Under the pieces are notes generated by a model that was given only the letters and a program-made list of their open reading frames with translations, did not search any database and was not told the origin of the DNA. Position numbers and translations under genes: made by a program. 36,965 nucleotides of DNA from Acidobacteriota bacterium (GTDB taxonomy: Bacteria; Acidobacteriota; Terriglobia; Acidiferrales; UBA7541): the NCBI GenBank assembly GCA_003166795.1, contig PMUS01000040.1:1-36965 (forward strand), written 5' to 3'. Positions 30,461-36,965 of the stretch are shown one piece after another. The stretch's first letter is position 1. Each line of letters begins with the position of its first letter.

Positions 30461-31630
30461 ATGAACCGACTAACTCGTGCCTTGATAGCGCTGGTCGTGG
30501 TCCTCGCGTTTGCTTCAATCGCCGCGGCGCAGAACGCCCGTGTCAGCGGTCAAGTATTGGATCGCGATGGAAAGCCGTGGGTGGGGATCACTGTAGCTCT
30601 CAAGAGTGACAGCGGAAGGAACTACACGCTGAAGACCGACAAGGACGGGAAATTCACGCAGATTGGGTTGAGTGTCGGTCTCTACACATTTACGCTTACC
30701 AGCCAGGAAAATGGTTTGAATTATTCGGAGCAGCACCAGCTCAGCGCCGATGCGGACAACAACATCACGATCAACTTCAAGGATATTCTGGCGAAGCAGG
30801 CCGCGGCGAATCCGGATCAGCAGAAAGCGGCGCAAGATCAGGCCAATAAGTTCAAGGATATGCAGACCCACTTCCTTGCGGGGCGCGCGGCACTCGATGA
30901 TTGGGACACGGTTCACAAGCAGCTCGCCACCGCGTCGGCCGATCAGCGAGGACCCATCCAGGACAAGCTGACCGCTGATAGTAAGACGGCCGTCACGGAA
31001 TTGCAGATGGCGGAGCAGGGAGTCCAGCCCAAGGATGTGAAGAACCATGCGGTCGTGTGGTCGAACCTCGGTCAGGCTTACGACCGCGCAAATCAGCCGC
31101 AAGACGCCGTTGACGCTTATCAGAAGGCCATTGATCTCCAGCCCAATGCGAGTTTCTATGACAATCAGAGCACGGCTTTGGCGACTCTCGCCGTCGGGGA
31201 AAGCGATCCGAAGGTAGCTCAACAGAAGCTGACAGATGCCGGCGCGGATTGCGACAAGGCCGGCACGCTCGATCCGACCCCCGGGGCAGCCAAGGCATGC
31301 TGGAAAAACATCGGCATCATTCTTAGCAACAAGGGCGATCTGAAAGACGCGATTCCACCGCTCCAAAAAGCGACGCAAGCGGACCCGAAAGACGCGCAAG
31401 CCTGGTTTCTGCTGGGAAGCGCGTACACGGGCACAATCGATTCGAAGCAGGAGGGCGATAAGATGACCTACATCATCCCTCCGGGAACGAGTGACGCCTA
31501 TCAGAAGTGCGTTGACGCTGACCCGAATGGACCCTACGCAGCCCAGTGCAAGTCCATGATCGATACCCTAGCGACTATGGCCGGTGGCGACGCAACGAGC
31601 GTGGGCGTGAGGAAAAAGAAGAAGTCGTAA
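30461..31630 (+). CDS. Exported protein with carboxypeptidase-regulatory-like domain and TPRs
   Basis: The ATG at 30461 follows a GGGGGGAT ribosome binding site. The 389-residue product has a signal peptide (MNRLTRALIALVVVLAFASIAAAQ), then a CarboxypepD_reg-like beta-sandwich (ARVSGQVLDRDGKPWVGITVALKSDSGRNYTLKTDKDGKFTQIGLSVGLYTFTL). A Gln/Lys-rich helical section follows (ILAKQAAANPDQQKAAQDQANKFKDMQ), then several TPR-like repeats (VVWSNLGQAYDRANQPQDAVDAYQKAIDLQPN and DLKDAIPPLQKATQADPKDAQAWFLLGSAYTG). The C-terminus is basic (GVRKKKKS). Similar signal-CarboxypepD_reg-TPR proteins are frequent in acidobacterial genomes; a periplasmic scaffold or binding role is likely. There is no enzyme motif. 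Confidence 0.85.
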   Translation: MNRLTRALIALVVVLAFASIAAAQNARVSGQVLDRDGKPWVGITVALKSDSGRNYTLKTDKDGKFTQIGLSVGLYTFTLTSQENGLNYSEQHQLSADADNNITINFKDILAKQAAANPDQQKAAQDQANKFKDMQTHFLAGRAALDDWDTVHKQLATASADQRGPIQDKLTADSKTAVTELQMAEQGVQPKDVKNHAVVWSNLGQAYDRANQPQDAVDAYQKAIDLQPNASFYDNQSTALATLAVGESDPKVAQQKLTDAGADCDKAGTLDPTPGAAKACWKNIGIILSNKGDLKDAIPPLQKATQADPKDAQAWFLLGSAYTGTIDSKQEGDKMTYIIPPGTSDAYQKCVDADPNGPYAAQCKSMIDTLATMAGGDATSVGVRKKKKS

Positions 31631-31647
31631 GCCGCGCCCGGCAAACT

Positions 31648-31686
31648 GCGGCGGTCCGCCGCCGCTCGCCAGCAAGCGCTGCTTGC
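31648..31686 (+). terminator. Two hairpins after the TPR gene
   Basis: GCGGCGG-TCCG-CCGCCGC (31648-31665) and GCAAGC-GCT-GCTTGC (31672-31686) follow the stop codon of the TPR gene. Neither has a T-tract, so termination is only suggested. Confidence 0.35.
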
Positions 31687-31799
31687 CGAATCGCGAACCT
31701 TCGAAGCTTTATTTTTCGAGCATTGCCCCCGGGCCTCCTCACCTCTCGACCCGGGCCGACGAGAGTGCTATCCTCTCGCACGCAGCTCGAAGGAATGTG

Positions 31800-34400
31800 G
31801 TGCACGACGTGGCCTCCAATCAAGCGAGTACCCAGCGCCGCCGCAGCGAACGCGTCTCGAAGTCCGTCCCTCTGATCGTTCGCGGGATCGATCTGCTGGG
31901 CCAGCCATTCGAGGAGCGCACCTCCACGCTGGCTCTGAACCTCAATGGATGCCGGTACTCTTCGAAGCATCACCTGCCGAAAAACACGTGGATTACCTTG
32001 GAGCTGGCTCAGGGCGGCCAGCGCCGCAATCTGCGGGCGCGGGTCGCGTGGATTCAGCGGCCCCATTCCGTTCGGGAGTTTTTCCAGATCGCCGTGGAGC
32101 TCGAAAGCCCCGCGAACGTCTGGGGTATAGAAGATCCGCCCGCCGATTGGAACGTGAGCGAGATGTCGAATCTTCCTTCCAAGGAACTTCCCGCACAACC
32201 GAACGCTCGGTTCGCGGAAGATTCCGGTGCGAGCGCAGATGCAGAAACGATGCAATCCCTTGAGGAAAGAGTGTCGGCCGACATGACGAACCCATTTTTC
32301 GAATCTGCATCTACGTCTCCTTTTTCGCCGGCATCTTCCGTTGACCACGAGGCGGCGGGCGCAGCGGAAAGCCCGCTGCTACGCGAATGGAACGCGGAAA
32401 TCGAACGGCAAGCAGGCCGGGCGGCGGACGCCGCCATTGCGCACGCCCAGGAACAAATCCGCCAGACGGTGGAAGAGTTTGAGCGGACGCACAAGGCCGC
32501 GCGCGGGAGTTTCTCGTCGGAGATGACTGCGCAGCAGGAACAAATCCTCAACGGGCTGAAATCGCAGTTCGAAAGCGGCCTCCAGCAGGCCCGCGAGCTC
32601 ATCCACGAAATGGACCGCAAGGTCCAGGCGCTGCGCGCCGAAAGCGACGCTGCGCTTGAGTCCACCAGCCGAATGGCGCAGGCGCGCCTTCAGTTGGACG
32701 CGGTCGAGGGGGCGCGGACCCAGCAGCAGTCCGCGGCGCATTCGACTGACAGCGTCGCATCGGAATGGCGGCAGCGCCTGGAATCAGAAATGGCGCTGGC
32801 GCAGGCTCAGTGGAACGAACTGCTGCAATCATCGCTTGATGGCAGCATCGAGCGCCTGGTGGAGCAACTCTCGGGGCGTTCGCAAGAGGTTCTGCGCGGC
32901 GCGGAACAAAGAATGTCCGAGCGCTTTTCGGAGCTTCGGCAGCCTCTGGCGCAAATGTACTCCGAGGCGCGCGAAAATCTCTCTGGCGTGAAGTCGGCGC
33001 TTGATCACGAAGTGGGGCGCGCTCGATCGTCCCTTTCAGAAATCGAGCATGCGGCCGGCCGGATGAAGGAATATTCCGCGCAGCTGGAGGCCGCGAGCCA
33101 CGACACGCTCAACGAATTGCATCGCCGTCTCGAAAACATTCTCGAGGCGCAAACCGATGAAATGAACCGGCGGGCCGAACTCGCCGCGGCGGGCGTTCCT
33201 CAACGTCTCGCACCCACGCTGGATGATCTCGGCAATCAATTTGTCGAGCGCACGATGGCCGAAGTAGAATCAAAGCTCGCGCCGCGCGTGGACCGCGTGC
33301 CCGAATTGCTTCGCGATCTCGCCAACCGCGAGATGGAAGTGGAAGATAGCCTGCGCCTGCATCGCGAACGCCTCCGCCAGGTTTCGGAGAACAGCCAGCG
33401 CGACGTGGCCGCCCAGATCGCCGCAACGGTCGCAAGCCTTCGCAATGATTTTGAGGGCGCCCGGAAAGAGGCGCTGACGAAATGGAATGAAGAGCTGGAT
33501 GCGAGCGGCGTTCGCGCTTCTCACGCCGCAGCCGACTCCATCGGCAAATCGTCGGAATGGTTTCAGCAGGAGTCGCGCGCGCGTTTGCAGGTGTTGATCG
33601 AGCAGGCGCTCGTTACGGTGGGAAGCGGTTTCCAGGAAAAGACGTCCGAGGCCGCGCGCCTGTTCGAAGCCCGGCTGGACGAGCAATCCACCAGCCGGCT
33701 CGCTCAAATTCATCATCAGCTCGATGGAGTCGCTGGCGAAATTTCCGGCCGCACTCGTTCGCAACTCGACGCAGCCGCGGAATCCGCGGCTGCATCGTTC
33801 GGCCAGGTTCTCCGCAGGATTTCCGACGAGGAAGTCAGCCAATTTGCGGACCGCAGCCGCGGTGCGATTGAGGAGCGCAAGCAGGAGCTGCAGGGATTCA
33901 CCGATCATCTCGTCCGCAATCTGGACGCGAGCGCCACGGCGCTGGTCGATCGTTTTCAGGCGCAAATGGTTTCACAGCGCGATGCCAGCGTGGCCGAGGG
34001 CCGCAGCGCGCTGGCCGCCGAGTTTGCTTCGGCGCTCGGAGAATACCGCGCCGAACGCGATGCTCATGACAAAGCTTGGGCCGAGAACCTGGATCGCGTG
34101 AGCGGCGAAGCGGCGGAAAAATATCAGGACCGTTTGGAGGCTGCCTGCGATTCCTGGATCGTTTCGTCCGTGCGCCGCCTTAACGAGCATGGCCAGAACG
34201 TAATTGAATCCCTGATGCGTTCCGCTGATCAGGCCCTGCGCGATTCTTGTTCCAAGGTTTTCGACGGGCTTTCCGAGTTGATGAGGGACCGTGCGACAAA
34301 TGCCGCCGGGGTGCCGGGGTTTACGCCTCCGCCGGACCGCGACTCGGGCGAAGCTCCCGGAGCCCACAATTTGGCGGCGTCCAAGGGCGCGAACGCCTGA
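31800..34400 (+). CDS. PilZ-like domain fused to a very long coiled-coil protein
   Basis: The start is taken at the GTG at 31800 (AAGGA five bases upstream); GTG at 31797 and at 31809 are alternatives. The 866-residue product has no signal peptide or membrane helix. Residues about 13-115 form a PilZ-like domain: QRRRSERVSKSVPLIVRG with the RxxxR motif R14-R18, then LALNLNGCRYSS, where the usual D-x-S-x-x-G reads A-L-N-L-N-G (A45, N47, G50), and RARVAWIQ, FQIAVELESPANVWGI. Residues about 116-185 are disordered and Ser/Ala/Glu-rich. From about 185 to 830 the protein is almost continuous amphipathic helix with coiled-coil character. The C-terminus is Pro/Gly-rich. No enzyme motif is visible. A c-di-GMP-regulated scaffold is one idea, but the degenerate second motif makes ligand binding uncertain. 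Confidence 0.75.
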   Translation: MHDVASNQASTQRRRSERVSKSVPLIVRGIDLLGQPFEERTSTLALNLNGCRYSSKHHLPKNTWITLELAQGGQRRNLRARVAWIQRPHSVREFFQIAVELESPANVWGIEDPPADWNVSEMSNLPSKELPAQPNARFAEDSGASADAETMQSLEERVSADMTNPFFESASTSPFSPASSVDHEAAGAAESPLLREWNAEIERQAGRAADAAIAHAQEQIRQTVEEFERTHKAARGSFSSEMTAQQEQILNGLKSQFESGLQQARELIHEMDRKVQALRAESDAALESTSRMAQARLQLDAVEGARTQQQSAAHSTDSVASEWRQRLESEMALAQAQWNELLQSSLDGSIERLVEQLSGRSQEVLRGAEQRMSERFSELRQPLAQMYSEARENLSGVKSALDHEVGRARSSLSEIEHAAGRMKEYSAQLEAASHDTLNELHRRLENILEAQTDEMNRRAELAAAGVPQRLAPTLDDLGNQFVERTMAEVESKLAPRVDRVPELLRDLANREMEVEDSLRLHRERLRQVSENSQRDVAAQIAATVASLRNDFEGARKEALTKWNEELDASGVRASHAAADSIGKSSEWFQQESRARLQVLIEQALVTVGSGFQEKTSEAARLFEARLDEQSTSRLAQIHHQLDGVAGEISGRTRSQLDAAAESAAASFGQVLRRISDEEVSQFADRSRGAIEERKQELQGFTDHLVRNLDASATALVDRFQAQMVSQRDASVAEGRSALAAEFASALGEYRAERDAHDKAWAENLDRVSGEAAEKYQDRLEAACDSWIVSSVRRLNEHGQNVIESLMRSADQALRDSCSKVFDGLSELMRDRATNAAGVPGFTPPPDRDSGEAPGAHNLAASKGANA

Positions 34401-34432
34401 CCGCTCGCGCGGGCCTGCAATCAGTTACCTGC

Positions 34433-34448
34433 AATCGATCAATCGATT
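34433..34448. repeat. Inverted repeat between two convergent genes
   Basis: AATCGAT-CA-ATCGATT lies between the convergent coiled-coil gene and the DegT aminotransferase gene. It is AT-rich compared with the surroundings and might help end transcription from both sides. Confidence 0.35.
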
Positions 34449-34450
34449 AA

Positions 34451-35572
34451 TCAGCCGGCCGCAGCCTGCTTTTCTCCCGCAGCTTCCCGCACTGAATTCG
34501 CCACGTATGCTACTTGCTTTGCGGTTAACCGCGGATGCACCGGCAGACTGAGCACCCGGTCGCAAGCGCGCTCCGCGCGGGGAAACGTCCCCGGCGGGAA
34601 CCCGAGGGATGAGTACGCGGGCTGAAGATGAACCGGCTTCGGGTAGTGGATGACGGTTTCGATCTCGCGGGCGGCAAGTTGCGCGACCATCGAATTGCGA
34701 TTGCCCACATAGATGACGAATTGATGATAGACGCACTCGTCCCGAGGATCGTCCACGGGGATTTCCAGTCGCGCGCCGGCGAGCACACGGCGGTATTCGC
34801 GCGCGATTTCCTGCCGCCGGCTGGTCCATGCGTAGAGGCGGCGCAGCTTGATTCTTAGAACGGCGCCCTGAAATCCCTGCATGCGGTAGTTGTAACCCAC
34901 AAACTCGTGCTCGTAACGGGCGGTCTGGCCGTGGTTGCGCGCCGCGCGCACGAACCTGGCGATCTGGTCGTCGTCGGTCGTTAGCGCGCCACCTTCGCCA
35001 TATGCGCCGAGGTTTTTCGTGGGATAGAAACTGAAAGCCGCCGCATGGCCGAGCCCGCCGACTCGGCGGCCGCGATAACGTGCTCCATGCGCCTGGGCCG
35101 CGTCCTCAAGAATCCGTATGTTGTGGCGGGCGCCGATTTCGCGGATGGCGTCCATCTCCGCGGGACGGCCATAGAGGTGAATCGGCAGGATGACACGGGT
35201 GCGGGGCGTGATGGCCCGTTCGATCAAGTCGGGGTCGAGGTTGGCTGTGGCCGGATCTATATCCACGAAGACCGGCACGGCGCCGCAATAGGTGATCGCT
35301 TCGGCAGTGGCGAGGAATGTGTTCGGGCTGGTGATAACTTCGTCGTCCGCCTGCACGCCGAGCGCGAGCAGTCCCAGATGAAGCGCGGCCGTTCCGGTGC
35401 TGAGAGCGACGCAGTGCTTCGTGCCGCAGAAATCCGCGAACTCCCGCTCGAAGGCTTCGACTTCTTCTCCCAGGACGAACGAGGAATTCTGGCAGACGCG
35501 GTCGAGCGCCGGCAGAATTTCGTCCCGAAGCTCGGCGTACTCCGCTTTTAAATCGAGAACAGGAACCTTCAT
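34451..35572 (-). CDS. DegT/DnrJ/EryC1/StrS-family PLP aminotransferase
   Basis: This 373-residue PLP enzyme transfers an amino group to keto-sugars for polysaccharide or glycoconjugate synthesis in most characterised members. It begins MKVPVLDLKAEYAELRDEILPALDRV and has SSFVLGEEVEAFEREFADFCGTKHCVALSTGTAALHLGLLALGV, VITSPNTFLATAEAI, VPVFVDIDPATANLDPDLIE, RILEDAAQAHGARY (D157) and FSFYPTKNLGAYGEGG with the PLP-binding K186. RNHGQ, YNYRM and the C-terminal VIHYPKPVHLQPAY are further family marks. The specific sugar is not predictable. It is a single gene convergent with the coiled-coil gene; no nucleotide-sugar partner gene is adjacent. Confidence 0.93.
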   Translation of the reverse strand: MKVPVLDLKAEYAELRDEILPALDRVCQNSSFVLGEEVEAFEREFADFCGTKHCVALSTGTAALHLGLLALGVQADDEVITSPNTFLATAEAITYCGAVPVFVDIDPATANLDPDLIERAITPRTRVILPIHLYGRPAEMDAIREIGARHNIRILEDAAQAHGARYRGRRVGGLGHAAAFSFYPTKNLGAYGEGGALTTDDDQIARFVRAARNHGQTARYEHEFVGYNYRMQGFQGAVLRIKLRRLYAWTSRRQEIAREYRRVLAGARLEIPVDDPRDECVYHQFVIYVGNRNSMVAQLAAREIETVIHYPKPVHLQPAYSSLGFPPGTFPRAERACDRVLSLPVHPRLTAKQVAYVANSVREAAGEKQAAAG

Positions 35573-35835
35573 TGCTGGTTGCCTCGCGACACTCGCAACG
35601 CACTAGTGTACACGATGAGGCGCAGCGAGAGGCGTTGCGGAAGGGCGCCCGGTGTGTGCGCCCGAGCTCTGCGGCGGGGTTGCTCGGCTTTCAACGCATC
35701 CGAAAAAACCTGCTGACGAATTGGCGCGGTTGGTATCATATGAACAGCAACATCGTTGGTAGTCCCACACAAGACGGGATGGATTTACCGCTCGCTCGCA
35801 TTGTACGGTGTCAACCCTTGGAGTCTCCGCATCCG

Positions 35836-36183
35836 ATGGCGAAGGAAAAAACGAAGGCCGACCGCCGGCACCAGCGAATTGCGACGCCCAAGGGCGTCTG
35901 GGTGGCGTGGCAAGATGGCAAGCAGCAGAACGTATCGCGCGTCCGCGACCTGAACCTGGGCGGCCTTTTCATTGCTACGCCCACGCCGCTGGCGTTGGGA
36001 AGCACAGTTACGATATTGCTGTCGGTGCCGGAGGGTGAAATCCGCGGCCGCGCCACTGTGAGGAACATCGTCCCTCGCGAGGGGATGGGTGTTCAGTTCA
36101 CCGAAATCAGCCAGCAAGATCAAGCGCGAGTGGAAAAACTTGTCACGCGCCTTTTGAGCGTCGAATCCAGCCTGCCGGGCTAG
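35836..36183 (+). CDS. Single-domain PilZ protein
   Basis: Taken from the ATG at 35836 the product is 115 residues, the size of a stand-alone PilZ domain; in-frame ATGs at 35740 and 35779 would add up to 32 residues without resemblance to the fold. The first motif is RxxxR at R10-R14 (DRRHQRIATP) and the second is DLNLGG (D38, N40, G43), a D-x-N-x-x-G version of the canonical D-x-S-x-x-G, so c-di-GMP binding is plausible. The rest follows the PilZ barrel: GLFIATPTPLALGSTVTILL, RGRATVRNIVPREGMGVQFTEI and a final helix. It precedes a Ser/Thr kinase gene by 87 bp. Confidence 0.85.
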   Translation: MAKEKTKADRRHQRIATPKGVWVAWQDGKQQNVSRVRDLNLGGLFIATPTPLALGSTVTILLSVPEGEIRGRATVRNIVPREGMGVQFTEISQQDQARVEKLVTRLLSVESSLPG

Positions 36184-36209
36184 GGCAGCCTTGTTCGGCC
36201 GGAATACTA

Positions 36210-36238
36210 TTGCCCAGCGCCTTTCCTCCGGATAGAAT
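36210..36238 (+). promoter_or_regulatory. Promoter of the kinase gene
   Basis: TTGCCC (36210-36215), a 17-bp spacer and TAGAAT (36233-36238), 32 bp before the kinase ATG. AAGGAG lies between the promoter and the start. Confidence 0.5.
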
Positions 36239-36270
36239 TCGCCAATCAGCCAGTCAAAAGGAGTTCCTCT

Positions 36271-36965
36271 ATGAGCGACGATTTTGTCCCCGGGCAGCGC
36301 GTAGGTGACTACGAAGTCCTCGGAGTACTCGGCGCCGGAGGAATGGGCAAGGTTTACAAGGTGCGGAACGTAATCTCGGACCGCATCGAGGCGATGAAGG
36401 TTCTTCTGGCGAACCTGGCTCTCCAAAAAGAGCTGGCGGATCGGTTCCTTCGTGAAATCAAGCTCCTGGCGAGCCTGAATCATCCCAATATTGCCGCGCT
36501 GAACACCGCGCTCACGCTGGACAATCAACTCGTCATGATGATGGAGTACGTGGACGGCGTGACGCTCGCCTCCCGCCTCCAGCAAGGACCGATTCCTCCC
36601 GTGGATGCTGTGAATTACTCCGAACAGTTGCTGGGAGCGCTGAGCTACGCTCACAAATTGAACGTCATCCATCGCGACGTCAAACCCGCCAATATGATGC
36701 TGACTCCGAAGGGCGTGGTGAAACTGATGGACTTCGGCATCGCACGCCCGAACAACGACTCCGGCATGACGGTCACGGGCACCACGCTCGGATCGCTGAA
36801 CTACATGTCGCCCGAGCAGGTGAGGGGCGAGCCGGTTGATCAACGCTCGGATTTGTACTCCATGGGTGTTTCGATCTACGAGATGGTGACTGGCCAATTG
36901 CCGTTTCGGGGTCACAGCAACTATTCGGTGATGTCCGCGCACTTGCAGGAGGTGCCACAACCCCC
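36271..36965 (+). CDS. Eukaryotic-type Ser/Thr protein kinase (5' part, runs off the window)
   Basis: The gene starts at the ATG at 36271 behind a strong AAGGAG and is still open at the right edge. The visible 231 codons encode a Hanks-type kinase domain: Gly-loop LGAGGMGKVYK (20-30), catalytic Lys AMKVL at K43, C-helix E62, HRDVKPANMML with D136, K138 and N141, and DFGIAR (D154). The activation-segment LGSLNYMSPEQVRGE follows, then DLYSMGVSIYEMVTGQLPFRG. All catalytic residues are intact. Bacterial kinases of this sort often continue with a membrane helix and a sensor or TPR part, which lies beyond the window. It is downstream of a PilZ gene, so it might act in the same signalling neighbourhood. 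Confidence 0.97.
   Translation, partial: MSDDFVPGQRVGDYEVLGVLGAGGMGKVYKVRNVISDRIEAMKVLLANLALQKELADRFLREIKLLASLNHPNIAALNTALTLDNQLVMMMEYVDGVTLASRLQQGPIPPVDAVNYSEQLLGALSYAHKLNVIHRDVKPANMMLTPKGVVKLMDFGIARPNNDSGMTVTGTTLGSLNYMSPEQVRGEPVDQRSDLYSMGVSIYEMVTGQLPFRGHSNYSVMSAHLQEVPQP

Noticed and set aside
35785-36960. Minus-strand 391-residue open frame
   Set aside because: It lies opposite the PilZ gene and the kinase, whose catalytic motifs are intact on the plus strand; the minus frame is His/Arg-rich noise.
1-36965. CRISPR array, insertion sequence, integrase or phage module
   Set aside because: No direct-repeat/spacer pattern, transposase, integrase or terminal inverted repeat was seen in any region.

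Overview
The window reads as chromosomal DNA from a GC-rich, Shine-Dalgarno-using bacterium. The overall gene mix points to Acidobacteriota or a relative: a small DUF1801 protein, an N-terminally cysteine-rich orphan protein, a secreted ARPP-1-like protein, PilZ proteins, a TPR protein with a carboxypeptidase-regulatory-like domain, and short stem-TRAA-stem hairpins between genes. That assignment is a judgement from family content, because there is no rRNA here. I see no insertion sequence, integrase, phage gene or CRISPR array.

Bases 1-8,500 are a mosaic of small units. They hold the 3' end of ruvB, a DUF1801 protein, a small membrane ORF, a minus-strand pair (FUSC-like membrane protein then DUF1697 protein) divergent from folK, a 354-bp non-coding gap with hairpins, an exported ARPP-1/DUF6569-like protein, and a receiver-like protein lacking its phosphoacceptor Asp. 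These are followed by a SplB-like radical SAM protein behind a duplicated promoter element, a small membrane ORF overlapping a VOC-fold gene, and a putative zinc-binding protein. Bases 8,549-15,412 (all minus strand) hold a cytidylate-kinase-like protein, a four-gene tripartite efflux operon (tetR-tolC-emrA-emrB order) and an exported SYLF/Ysc84 protein.

Bases 15,539-24,127 are a plus-strand core block: PBP4-type D-Ala-D-Ala carboxypeptidase, LOG-family protein (ATGA overlap), MutS2, DnaG primase, Der GTPase (abutting dnaG), a MerR regulator and tRNA-Pro(GGG). An orphan CHASE3 histidine kinase lies opposite. From 25,724 to 30,413 surE, a DinG/XPD-type helicase and queD-queE-queC run in series; the last three make preQ0, the 7-deazaguanine precursor of queuosine, from GTP-derived dihydroneopterin triphosphate.

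The last 6.5 kb (30,461-36,965) is the least conventional part. It holds a secreted TPR protein, an approximately 866-residue soluble protein with an N-terminal PilZ-like domain and a very long alpha-helical/coiled-coil body, a DegT/DnrJ-type sugar aminotransferase, a compact PilZ protein, and the start of a Ser/Thr protein kinase that runs off the window. This neighbourhood suggests envelope/surface-polysaccharide or second-messenger signalling. The PilZ-coiled-coil protein is the best candidate here for an undescribed function.
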